Source: an uncultured Garciella sp. (lineage in GTDB: Bacteria > Bacillota > Clostridia > Eubacteriales > Garciellaceae). Taken from it: 22,106 bases of DNA. Each line of letters begins with the position of its first letter. The stretch's first letter is position 1. Positions 6,346 through 13,450 of the stretch are shown here, one piece after another. Made by a program: the position numbers and the translations under genes. The DNA lies in assembly GCA_900555725.1 (NCBI GenBank), contig USMD01000020.1:1-22106 (forward strand). The letters are read 5' to 3'. Under the pieces are notes generated by a model, which did no database searches, was not told the origin of the DNA, and worked only from the letters and a program-made list of their open reading frames with translations.

Positions 6346-8439
6346 TTATTCTAATTTAAACCCTTCTACCTTACTTAAAAGATTTTCGGCTAGTTGTGAT
6401 AGTTGATTGGTACTGGCGGAAAGCTGTTCTATGCTAGCAAGGATTTCCTCTGTGCTAGCAGAGACTTCTTGGGTAGAAGCTGAAGTTTCCTCAGTAGCTC
6501 CAGATATTTCAGTTATGGCATCTGTAATCTCTTGTTTGTTGACCGTCATAGCTTCATTAAGTTTTTCTATATGCATCATATGCTTAGAAACATCAACAAT
6601 AGCTTGATACATTTCTTCAAAAGTTCCTTTGGTTTCTTTTACTGCACTTATTTGCTTTCCAAGGGTATTCTTTGTGGCCCCTATAGAAGATACAGCATTA
6701 GAGGATCTTTTCTGTATTTCTGCAATCAGTTTTCCAATCTCTTCTGCTGAATCTGATGTACTCTCTGAAAGCTTCCTGATTTCTTCCGCTACAACAGCAA
6801 AGCCTCGTCCTGCTTCTCCTGCCCGGGCAGATTCAATAGATGCATTTAAGGCTAGGAGATTTGTCTGCTCTGCAATAGATTTAATAGCCTCTATAATTTC
6901 TCCTATTTTTTGAGAGCTTGCATCCATAGCTATAATTACTTGATTAAGTTTTTCTGTCTCAGAATTTACAAGGGAAGTTTTATTCGTTAAATCCTCTATA
7001 GTCTCTATCCCACTGGTATTTATTGTTGCCACTTTCTGATAAACTTCGTCTACCGTGTGTATTGCCTTTGAAATCGCATCAATGCTTTCGGAAAGCTGCT
7101 GTGACTTGGTCATACTATTTTCGGTTTGTTCTGCTTCAGAAGTAGCAGTCTGAGCAATTTCTTCTATGGTAGCAGCAACTTCTGATGTAGCTGTAGAGGT
7201 TTGAGCAGAAATATCCTTTAAAGAATTAGAACTCTCTGATACCACCTTAGCAGATGAAATAATATTGCCAATCAATTCTTTTAAGTTTTTCACCATTTGA
7301 TTAAAATATATTCCGATCGTTCCAAATTCATCATTAGAATTAATATGTATGCTTTCACTTAAATCCCCTGATGCTGCTTTATTGATGCCTTTTTCTAATA
7401 TTTTCAAGGGTTTGCTGATCATCTTTGTTAATAGATAAAACATAAGTAAAGTTCCTATTACGATACATACCAAGGCGATGGATAGATTGCTTTTAAGGAT
7501 CGTATTTAACGACTGATGGGTTTCATTGGCATCAAAACTTAAAGCAATTTTCCATGAGGTTTTATCATTAGTGGTAAAGGAAACGTATTGCTCTTTCTCC
7601 TGAATAGTATACTTTTTAAAACTCTTCTCAGAAGAATTTACCACTTGAAAAATTTCTTGATCTTTTAAGCTTTGTCCAACTAATTTTGTATCAGGATGAA
7701 CAAGGGCCATCCCTTCAGGGCTCATAACATATAGTTTCCCGCTATTGCCCATCTTAATATCTTTATAATTTGAAGCAAGATCATCAAGAAGAACGTCAAT
7801 TCCTAATACTCCAAGTACTTCTCCATTATCACCTTTAAAAGTTTTTGCTACGGTAAACATTAACTTTCCAGTACTTGCACTTTCATAGGGCTCTGTATAG
7901 ATGATTTCATCTGGATGTTCTATTGCTTTTTTATACCAAGATCTCTGGGTAGGATCATAGTCTTTCATTTCTCCTGCTTTATTCCCACTATTTGAAAAAA
8001 ATGTCTTATTTCTGCTCCCTATATATGCAGAAAATATATTGTCATTGGTTTCCACTATATTATCTAATAGTTTTTTGCCAAAATAGTTTATTTCATCTTC
8101 TGTTATGTTTTCAGCGTCTAGTTTTTTTTCTTCAGAAAGAACCAGATTTTTGAAATTCTGATCTTCCACTAAGAAATTTACTGTTGATTCCATTTCGTTA
8201 AATAAAGTATTTAAATTATCATTCATTAAGCCTGTCATTTCCTCTGCATTGTTTTTAAAATTCCCCAGAAGTACCTTATTGGAAATGGAATAATTAATTG
8301 CGCTAAGAATTAAAATTGGCAACATAATGGAAACAATCACAAGCGGTATTATTTTTCGTTTTATACTTCCATCTTTGCCCCTATTTTCCTTTTCATCTCC
8401 GTCCTTTTGTTCTATTGGATTTTTTAACAAATTTTTCAT
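6346..8439 (-). CDS. Methyl-accepting chemotaxis protein with dCache sensor
   Basis: A 697-residue transmembrane chemoreceptor. From the N-terminus: a charged cytoplasmic stretch, membrane segment 1 at about 30-52, an extracellular double-Cache sensor at about 53-315, membrane segment 2 at about 318-338, a HAMP linker at about 339-391, and the long coiled-coil signalling domain with the highly conserved hairpin tip at about 522-557 (IAEQTNLLALNASIESARAG). The Cache part has YDPTQRSWYKKA and PYESASTGKLMFT, reminiscent of amino-acid-binding Cache domains, but the usual Asp of the PYxD motif is not present, so the ligand is unknown. ATG at 8439 is chosen over an upstream TTG at 8460 because AAGGGGAG lies 7 bases before it. 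It is transcribed from a sigma-D-type promoter. Confidence 0.95.
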   Translation of the reverse strand: MKNLLKNPIEQKDGDEKENRGKDGSIKRKIIPLVIVSIMLPILILSAINYSISNKVLLGNFKNNAEEMTGLMNDNLNTLFNEMESTVNFLVEDQNFKNLVLSEEKKLDAENITEDEINYFGKKLLDNIVETNDNIFSAYIGSRNKTFFSNSGNKAGEMKDYDPTQRSWYKKAIEHPDEIIYTEPYESASTGKLMFTVAKTFKGDNGEVLGVLGIDVLLDDLASNYKDIKMGNSGKLYVMSPEGMALVHPDTKLVGQSLKDQEIFQVVNSSEKSFKKYTIQEKEQYVSFTTNDKTSWKIALSFDANETHQSLNTILKSNLSIALVCIVIGTLLMFYLLTKMISKPLKILEKGINKAASGDLSESIHINSNDEFGTIGIYFNQMVKNLKELIGNIISSAKVVSESSNSLKDISAQTSTATSEVAATIEEIAQTATSEAEQTENSMTKSQQLSESIDAISKAIHTVDEVYQKVATINTSGIETIEDLTNKTSLVNSETEKLNQVIIAMDASSQKIGEIIEAIKSIAEQTNLLALNASIESARAGEAGRGFAVVAEEIRKLSESTSDSAEEIGKLIAEIQKRSSNAVSSIGATKNTLGKQISAVKETKGTFEEMYQAIVDVSKHMMHIEKLNEAMTVNKQEITDAITEISGATEETSASTQEVSASTEEILASIEQLSASTNQLSQLAENLLSKVEGFKLE

Positions 8440-8516
8440 AACAATCTCCCCTTTGCACAATTTTAATTGTCAACCCTTCTTATTATAAAATAATATATTA
8501 CTCTCTTTTATTTTAA

Positions 8517-8543
8517 TTATCGGCAATACATCTCTAAACTTTA
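8517..8543 (-). promoter_or_regulatory. Sigma-D (sigma-28) promoter of the chemotaxis receptor gene
   Basis: On the minus strand TAAA (8540-8543) is followed after exactly 15 bases by GCCGATAA (8517-8524). This fits the known Bacillus SigD consensus TAAA-N15-GCCGATAT with one mismatch. The predicted start near 8510 gives a leader of about 70 bases. Such promoters control flagellar and chemotaxis genes, which agrees with the downstream gene and implies a motile host. Confidence 0.75.
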
Positions 8544-8647
8544 TGATTATTATAGGAATTTGTATATTTTTGCAGTGAATAATCATCATTCTTATAAGCC
8601 ATTATTACTTCAAATTTCAGTTTACTAGAGTAATATCTATTAGACAT
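8534..8647 (-). pseudogene. 37-codon stub resembling the N-terminus of an IS3-family OrfA
   Basis: An ATG with a strong AGGAGGAG ribosome site 6 bases ahead starts a 37-residue ORF: MSNRYYSSKLKFEVIMAYKN, then DDYSLQKYTNSYNN, then a stop. The pattern YSxxLKFEVIMAYKNxDYS resembles the first helix of the helix-turn-helix of IS3/IS911-type OrfA, but the recognition helix and the rest are lost. The last codons overlap the sigma-D promoter of the chemotaxis gene. It is most likely an insertion-sequence scrap; a real small protein cannot be excluded. The 314 bases between the sstT stop and this promoter region hold no other gene that I can see. Confidence 0.4.
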
Positions 8648-8774
8648 AAAAAACTCCTCCTAAGATAAAACAGATTTTATTTTTTACCTGTCTACCTTAA
8701 AGGGAGCATATCAGGACTTATTTCTCTATTATCTAAGCTGGATTTTTAAATGACTATACAAATGTATCTATCGA

Positions 8775-10007
8775 TTATTTATTAAAAGCAACTTCTTTTC
8801 CCTCTTTTCTACGTTCTGCAAACTCAGCTGTTGCAGTAAAAAGCACATCAGTGGATGAATTAAGAGCTGTCTCACAAGAATCTTGTAAAACTCCTACAAT
8901 AAAGCCTACACCAACCACCTGCATAGCTATATCATTTGAAATTCCAAATAAACTGCAGGCAAGAGGAACTAATAACATTGAACCACCAGCCACTCCAGAG
9001 GCACCACAGGCACTTACAGCAGATAATACACTCAAAATTAGAGCTGTAGGAATATCTACCTCAATACCAAGGGTATTAGCTGCTGCCAAGGATAGTACAG
9101 AAATGGTAACAGCTGCACCTGCCATATTAATCGTAGCTCCTAATGGAATAGAGATAGAATAGGTGTCCTTATCTAAACCAAGTTCCTCGCATAAACTCAT
9201 ATTTACGGGAATATTTGCCGCGGAGCTACGAGTAAAGAAAGCTGTAATTCCACTTTGTTTGATACATTTCAATACAAGTGGATATGGGTTTTTACGAATA
9301 TTTAAAAATACAATAATTGGATTTACCACTAAAGTTATAAAGAACATACAACCAAGTAAAACAGCTAATAAATGTCCATAGCTTAGTAAAGATTCAAGTC
9401 CATTTGTAGCAATGGCATCAAATACAAGACCCATAATTCCAAAGGGAGCGAGATTTATAACCCATTTAACTATTTGAGAAAGGGCTTCTGAAAAATTAGC
9501 GATCATCGTTTTTGTAGGCTCAGAAGCCTTTTTTAACGCAATGCCAAGAAGTATCGCCCAAGTTAATATACCAATATAGTTAGCATTATAGAGAGCAGAT
9601 ATTGGATTATCAACAACGTTTAATAACAAAGCCTTTAAGACCTCAACCACACCACCTGGAGGAGTTACATCCTCAGCTCCTGCACCAAAGGTTAAGGTTA
9701 CTGGGAATAAAAAGCTTGCTATAACAGCAATAAAAGCTGCCAAAAATGTTCCTAAAAGATAAAGAATAATGATGGATTTCATGTTGGTTTTTTGACCACT
9801 CTTATGTTGAGAGATCGCTGACATGACCAAAAAGAAGACTAATATTGGAGCAATCGCTTTTAATGCACCTACAAATAAAGAACCCAAAATAACGATTGGT
9901 TGTGCTTGATTAGGAATTGTAATAGCTAGTATAATACCTATAAATAAGCCCACAATGATTCGTTTTACTAAACTCAATTGATTCCATTTTTTGATTAGAT
10001 CTTTCAA
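8775..10007 (-). CDS. sstT: Serine/threonine:sodium symporter SstT
   Basis: A dicarboxylate/amino acid:cation symporter family protein of about 410 residues with eight or more hydrophobic segments and re-entrant loops. GATINMAGAAVTISVLSLAA is the family's signature around the substrate and sodium sites, and SCETALNSSTDVLFTATAEF is a typical SstT C-terminus. It imports serine or threonine with sodium. I choose the TTG at 10007, giving MKDLIKKWNQLSLVKRI, because a GGGGGGG block lies 6 bases before it and SstT proteins start this way. The in-frame ATG at 10022 coincides with the predicted transcription start and would be leaderless. No clear terminator follows the gene. Confidence 0.93.
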   Translation of the reverse strand: MKDLIKKWNQLSLVKRIIVGLFIGIILAITIPNQAQPIVILGSLFVGALKAIAPILVFFLVMSAISQHKSGQKTNMKSIIILYLLGTFLAAFIAVIASFLFPVTLTFGAGAEDVTPPGGVVEVLKALLLNVVDNPISALYNANYIGILTWAILLGIALKKASEPTKTMIANFSEALSQIVKWVINLAPFGIMGLVFDAIATNGLESLLSYGHLLAVLLGCMFFITLVVNPIIVFLNIRKNPYPLVLKCIKQSGITAFFTRSSAANIPVNMSLCEELGLDKDTYSISIPLGATINMAGAAVTISVLSLAAANTLGIEVDIPTALILSVLSAVSACGASGVAGGSMLLVPLACSLFGISNDIAMQVVGVGFIVGVLQDSCETALNSSTDVLFTATAEFAERRKEGKEVAFNK

Positions 10008-10026
10008 AATTTTCCCCCCCATAAAT

Positions 10027-10056
10027 ATTGTACCTTGTATACAACTATTTGTCCAA
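10027..10056 (-). promoter_or_regulatory. Predicted sstT promoter
   Basis: On the minus strand TTGGAC (10051-10056) and TACAAT (10027-10032) are 18 bases apart. Transcription should start near 10020, leaving a very short leader and supporting the TTG start of sstT. Confidence 0.5.
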
Positions 10057-10106
10057 AATATGAATACACTACTAATAGTTTACCATTAATTTGATTCTTT
10101 GGGAAG

Positions 10107-10143
10107 AAAAAAGTCATATCTATCTCATACGAGACAATATGAC
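10107..10143 (-). terminator. Second terminator-like hairpin downstream of csp
   Basis: GTCATAT (10113-10119) and ATATGAC (10137-10143) form the outer stem, with TCTC/GAGA inside. On the minus strand the hairpin is followed by TTTTTT (10107-10112). It lies after the first csp terminator and before the sstT promoter, so it acts as a backup stop. Confidence 0.65.
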
Positions 10144-10163
10144 TCAAAATCAGTTTCTTATAA

Positions 10164-10195
10164 TAAAAAAACCCTATACTATTTTAGCATAGGGT
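10164..10195 (-). terminator. Intrinsic terminator of the csp gene
   Basis: ACCCTAT (10171-10177) and ATAGGGT (10189-10195) form the stem; on the minus strand it is followed by a run of Ts (10164-10170). It lies 14 bases after the csp stop codon. Confidence 0.85.
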
Positions 10196-10209
10196 CTTAA
10201 GATGATTCA

Positions 10210-10410
10210 TTATCTTACAAGTTCAATATTTTCTGCTTGTAATCCCTTTTGGCCTTGAGCAACATCAAAAGTAACTTTTTGACCTTCTTCTAAGGTTTTA
10301 AATCCAGATCCACTGATTTGGGAATAGTGGGCAAATACATCTTTTCCATCTTCCCCTGTAATGAATCCATATCCTTTTTCTGAGTTAAACCATTTTACTG
10401 TACCGGTCAT
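10210..10410 (-). CDS. csp: Cold-shock protein (CspA family)
   Basis: A 66-residue single cold-shock (OB-fold) domain that binds single-stranded RNA and DNA. The RNP1 motif KGYGFI and the RNP2-like VFAHY are both present, and the start MTGTVKWFNSEKGYGFI is typical. ATG at 10410 is used rather than a GTG six bases earlier because AGGAGGT is spaced correctly only for the ATG. It is monocistronic, between its own promoter and two terminators. A 5' leader of about 140 bases precedes it, as is usual for cold-shock mRNAs. Confidence 0.96.
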   Translation of the reverse strand: MTGTVKWFNSEKGYGFITGEDGKDVFAHYSQISGSGFKTLEEGQKVTFDVAQGQKGLQAENIELVR

Positions 10411-10549
10411 ATCCACGTACCTCCTAATTTATATTCCCCTTAAATTTGTAATACAAATAACAATACATTTCTAAATTAGGATAGTACTGAATAGATACTT
10501 TCTAATTAAAAATATTCATGTTAATATTGTATACGATCAATTTAAGTTC
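10411..10549 (-). promoter_or_regulatory. Long 5' leader of the csp mRNA
   Basis: About 139 AU-rich bases lie between the predicted start and the csp ATG. It contains a near-perfect palindrome ATTTGTAATACAAAT (10444-10458). By analogy with other csp genes, it may act as a temperature-sensitive RNA structure; no specific conserved element was recognised. Confidence 0.4.
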
Positions 10550-10555
10550 TTTATT

Positions 10556-10584
10556 ATAATATCCTATATTTAACTTTTTGTCAA
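10556..10584 (-). promoter_or_regulatory. Strong sigma-A promoter of csp
   Basis: On the minus strand a perfect TTGACA (10579-10584) is 17 bases from TATTAT (10556-10561). It lies 27 bases after the stop codon of the YjbQ-family gene, making csp its own unit. Confidence 0.75.
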
Positions 10585-10611
10585 GTATAAGTTTGCCTAT
10601 ATATAGAGCTT

Positions 10612-11004
10612 CTACTCCTTTACTATTTTTACAAATACCTTTCTATTCCTTGGACCATCAAACTCAGAAAAATAAATTCCCTGCCATGTCCCCAGCTTTA
10701 ATTGACCCCTTTCGATTAAAATATGACAGGAAGAACCCATCAAGGAAGCTTTTATATGGGCATGGGAGTTGCCTTCTCTATGTAAGTACCCATTTTGTTT
10801 TGGGAATGCTTTATTTAAAGCTGATAAAATATCCGTGATAACATCCGGATCTGCATTTTCGTTTATAGTCACTCCAGCAGTAGTATGAGGCACAAAGACG
10901 ATTGCCAAACCATCCTTTACTCCACTTTTTTCTACAGCTTCTCTAACAAGATCTGTAATGTCTATAAACTCTTGGGATTTTTGGGTTTTTACTAAAAATT
11001 CCAT
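10612..11004 (-). CDS. YjbQ/UPF0047 family protein (secondary thiamine-phosphate synthase)
   Basis: A 130-residue protein of the small YjbQ family, which folds as a trimer with a histidine-lined pocket. VPHTTAGVTINENADPDV at 38-55 with His40, HREGNSHAHIKASLMGSS at 75-92 with His75, His81 and His83, and the C-terminal GTWQGIYFSEFDGPRNR are all complete. Some members show weak thiamine-phosphate synthase activity in E. coli, which gives the database name, but the true role is not known. The start has a TGGAGGTGAG ribosome site. No partner gene is near, since the next upstream DNA is mobile-element debris. Confidence 0.92.
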   Translation of the reverse strand: MEFLVKTQKSQEFIDITDLVREAVEKSGVKDGLAIVFVPHTTAGVTINENADPDVITDILSALNKAFPKQNGYLHREGNSHAHIKASLMGSSCHILIERGQLKLGTWQGIYFSEFDGPRNRKVFVKIVKE

Positions 11005-11041
11005 ACTCTCACCTCCAAAAATTAAATTTAACCTATATTGC

Positions 11042-11197
11042 CAAGAAGTCTCCCACTTCTAAAGTGGCGAGATGAATTGTCAAGGTTTTATCTTTTTGGT
11101 ATCATATAGCGTGGAGAACGCATAAGCCCTATAATATAGGCAATGTTCGTGGAAACAGGAAGCCATCCACCTCTATAGGTGATGGTAGTTCACTACT
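11042..11197 (+). mobile_element. Isolated IS200/IS605-type right end / omega-RNA-like structure
   Basis: A series of hairpins with no transposase. The first (about 11050-11075) has TCTC-CCACTT, loop CTA, AAGTGG-C-GAGA. Next come GCGT/ACGC (11109-11121), CCTAT/ATAGG (11128-11140), and a last stem CCATC-c-ACCT, loop CTAT, AGGT-GATGG (11163-11185), followed by TAGTTCAC. A terminal hairpin of the type GAAGCC...GG followed by GTTCAC is characteristic of the right ends of IS200/IS605 elements, where the TnpB guide RNA (omega RNA) is also encoded. No tnpA or tnpB is adjacent. Identification is by pattern memory, not alignment. Confidence 0.55.
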
Positions 11198-11303
11198 GCA
11201 ATCTCTATCTCTTAGGGATGATTTAGACCCACCCAAAAATATTGTATTCCCTTCCGCTGTAAACTTTACAAATCCCTCTGCGCTTTTTTATTCCCCATTG
11301 TTT

Positions 11304-12053
11304 TCAGTTAAATTTCACTTGAGATTTGAAAATCAACTTATCATCTTTTCCATTTATTCCTTCTATATAAATACAATTGGAGTCTATTTCAGATAAATCC
11401 TTACAAAGAACAATCGTATTCCCTGGCAAAGCTTCATTGCTATAGTTTACCTCAATAGACTCTATATTATAATTTTTATGATCCTCTAAACTAAAGGAGT
11501 CCATAATAAAATCAACATATCTTGAATTATTTAAATGTTCATTGAGATCAATATCACTATAGCCTACTGTCCTTTTATAAAAAGCTTCCAATTGTCCTTT
11601 TGGCTTAAGTTTTCCCAATTTACAATCAATAGCCCTTTCTTTTATGATAGGGGGAAAACTAGGATGGATTGTTTCGGTTTTCTTTAATCTTCTAGTGTTC
11701 CTATCAATAATTGTCCAGGTGGAAACCGCCCTAGCTAATATATGATCTTGGGAATCCTTTACTAAAAAATCCCTCATAAATTCCAACTTATTGGGTTGCT
11801 GGGGCCAAGTATCTATGGTAATTTCTTCTTCCCACAGAGGATATCTTGCTACATCCACTCTTATTCTAACCAATATCCACAAAACTCCATATTTCTCTTG
11901 TATGGTTTTCATTCCAACTCCAAGATTTTCTGCATGAAGGCCTGCAACATCCTGAAAATAGGTAAATAAAGAGCTTAATTTTAGTCTTCCTCTAAAATCA
12001 ATGTCCCTTCCCCCTACTTTATACTTCTTACTATATAATGAAACTAGTTTCAT
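11304..12053 (-). CDS. Acyl-ACP thioesterase (FatA/TesA-like double hotdog)
   Basis: A cytoplasmic thioesterase of the acyl-ACP thioesterase family that releases fatty acids from acyl carrier protein. Two hotdog domains are visible: the first with LFTYFQDVAGLHAENLGVG and WILVRIRVDVARYPLWEEE, the second with the motif YSDIDLNEHLNNSRYVDF at about 165-182, containing the Asn and His positions of the family's active site. From the chosen ATG (12053) it is 249 residues, the usual length. The frame is open to 12197, where an ATG overlaps the Nudix stop, but the extra 48 residues are unlike the family. AAAGGAAG lies before the 12053 ATG. Confidence 0.85.
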   Translation of the reverse strand: MKLVSLYSKKYKVGGRDIDFRGRLKLSSLFTYFQDVAGLHAENLGVGMKTIQEKYGVLWILVRIRVDVARYPLWEEEITIDTWPQQPNKLEFMRDFLVKDSQDHILARAVSTWTIIDRNTRRLKKTETIHPSFPPIIKERAIDCKLGKLKPKGQLEAFYKRTVGYSDIDLNEHLNNSRYVDFIMDSFSLEDHKNYNIESIEVNYSNEALPGNTIVLCKDLSEIDSNCIYIEGINGKDDKLIFKSQVKFN

Positions 12054-12193
12054 TTCCTTACTTCCTTTACTATTATCAATCTGCTGTTTCCTATTGATAT
12101 CATACACCATAGAATCCCATATAACAAGATTCCTAACTAGCCCAATGATCTCACTGGGTGGTAAAATCTTCACCTTTCTATCTACAAACCTTA

Positions 12194-12790
12194 TCATCCT
12201 AGTCTTTCCATTATCTTATAATATATTTTCTTCATATGGGGCTCATTGGAGTATTGATCTATTTTATCTATTGGGATCCACTGAACTCCGCTATTTTCAT
12301 CTGGCTTCACCATCAGAGGTTCTTTTTCATCTCCTTCTAATAAATAGGCAACCGATAAATGCAAATGAGAAGATATATACTTTCCCTTTTTCCTATGTCC
12401 AAACACAGGTAAAATATCCAGTGACCATATTTTCTCATCGACAGGGAAAAGCTTTTTTATCCCTGTTTCCTCCCTCGTCTCTTTCATAGCAACCAATAAT
12501 AAATCTTCCTCTCCATCTGCATGTCCCCCTATCCAAGACCAGGAATCAAATATATTGTGATAGACCATTAAAACTTTATCCCTGTTTTTATTTACCACAA
12601 AAGCTGAACTTGTCATATGGGCAATCTCATTCTCCCTTGTTAAGATATCTTCAAAGTCACTAAAGCATCTTAACATTACCTCTTTATCCCTTTGTTCTTG
12701 TTCATTATAGGGAGGATATTCTTTTATGAAATCCATCCAATACTTTCTAATTTTTCTATGATCCTTAAAGTTATTAAAGGTATTTTCCAT
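12194..12790 (-). CDS. Nudix hydrolase
   Basis: A 198-residue Nudix-fold pyrophosphohydrolase. The Nudix box spans 89-111: Gly89, Glu95, Lys103-Glu104, Glu107-Glu108, Gly110-Ile111, in GHADGEEDLLLVAMKETREE and following. Lys103 replaces the usual Arg, a conservative change; the metal-binding glutamates are intact. The 50-residue N-terminal part before the box is longer than in minimal MutT proteins. The substrate cannot be told. The stop codon overlaps an ATG that is in frame with the downstream thioesterase, so the two genes are probably co-transcribed. The ribosome site (AAGGAG) is rather far, about 12 bases, from the ATG. Confidence 0.9.
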   Translation of the reverse strand: MENTFNNFKDHRKIRKYWMDFIKEYPPYNEQEQRDKEVMLRCFSDFEDILTRENEIAHMTSSAFVVNKNRDKVLMVYHNIFDSWSWIGGHADGEEDLLLVAMKETREETGIKKLFPVDEKIWSLDILPVFGHRKKGKYISSHLHLSVAYLLEGDEKEPLMVKPDENSGVQWIPIDKIDQYSNEPHMKKIYYKIMERLG

Positions 12791-12806
12791 TTTTCTCTAT
12801 TACTCC

Positions 12807-12905
12807 TTATCTCCTTCTATAAATCCATACCCATCGTCCTTCTCTCATATAATAATTCGTTATTTCCCTAGATATTTCCTTCTTTCCATAAAAATAAGCT
12901 TCCAT
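12807..12905 (-). CDS. Possible 32-codon ORF upstream of the Nudix gene
   Basis: An open frame reads MEAYFYGKKEISREITNYYM and then REGRWVWIYRRR before a stop 16 bases upstream of the Nudix start. The composition (Tyr, Trp, alternating charge) looks protein-like, and the frame is open for 8 more codons upstream with no stop. There is no good ribosome site. I do not recognise the family; it may be the tail of a degraded gene or chance. Confidence 0.2.
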   Translation of the reverse strand: MEAYFYGKKEISREITNYYMREGRWVWIYRRR

Positions 12906-12925
12906 GGCTATCCAAAAGCTTATTT
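12892..12925 (-). terminator. Terminator-like hairpin between the HIRAN and Nudix genes
   Basis: AAATAAGCTT (12892-12901) and AAGCTTATTT (12916-12925) form a 10-bp perfect stem, followed on the minus strand by ATTTTTA. It overlaps the start of the small open frame at 12905. Confidence 0.5.
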
Positions 12926-12959
12926 CTCTATTAAATCATTCATTTAACTCGTTGAATAA

Positions 12960-13013
12960 TATTAAAAGAATCCATAGATGTCTTTATTCGCTGCTCCATG
13001 AAACATCTATGGA
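12960..13013 (-). terminator. Hairpin terminator after the HIRAN gene
   Basis: TCCATAGATGT (12971-12981) and ACATCTATGGA (13003-13013) form a perfect 11-bp stem with a 21-base loop; on the minus strand it is followed by TTCTTTTAATA. It lies 48 bases after the HIRAN stop. The loop is long for a terminator, so it may also be an inverted repeat of other origin. Confidence 0.5.
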
Positions 13014-13060
13014 CTTCATACGTAGTACCAATTAAAATCGGGATCAACTAGTGCAATGAG

Positions 13061-13432
13061 TTAATTTAGCTTCCTATTTATAGGATCCTCTTCTTTAAAA
13101 TCTTCCATTAGGTCTACTAAGTCCTCCGGTAAGATAAGCACACAGATAACACTGTCTTTGGTGGCAAATAATACTTGGGCATAAGCCTCCTCTTGAAAAA
13201 GATCATAAATCCTTCCTGCACTGTAGGTACCCTTTACGACAGTATTAGGACTATTAGCTACATATCCTATGATTCCTATATATGGCAATAAAACCGCTAT
13301 AGCTTCCTCATCATGTTCATTGTTTTTATCCTTTACCAATGTTAGAATCCGGCCTATTTCAATAGGCTTCATTCCATAATAATGATTGAGCCCCGTTATG
13401 GTTAAAAAATAATTCTTATGAATGATCCCCAC
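13061..13432 (-). CDS. HIRAN-domain protein
   Basis: A 123-residue protein that is almost entirely a HIRAN domain, the fold that in HLTF-type helicases binds DNA 3' ends. The match runs from YFLTITGLNHYYG through IEIGRILTLVKDKNNEHDEEAIAVLLP to IGIIGYVANS, the usual pattern of a charged NxxDxxAIAV strand followed by GYV. The C-terminal 20 residues are acidic. No helicase is fused to it. The start is uncertain: the GTG at 13432 sits right against a GGGGG block, and no ATG occurs until codon 21, inside the domain. It is last in a minus-strand operon with the PC4-like and PH-domain genes. Confidence 0.8.
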   Translation of the reverse strand: MGIIHKNYFLTITGLNHYYGMKPIEIGRILTLVKDKNNEHDEEAIAVLLPYIGIIGYVANSPNTVVKGTYSAGRIYDLFQEEAYAQVLFATKDSVICVLILPEDLVDLMEDFKEEDPINRKLN

Positions 13433-13450
13433 CCCCTTTGTATAAATATA

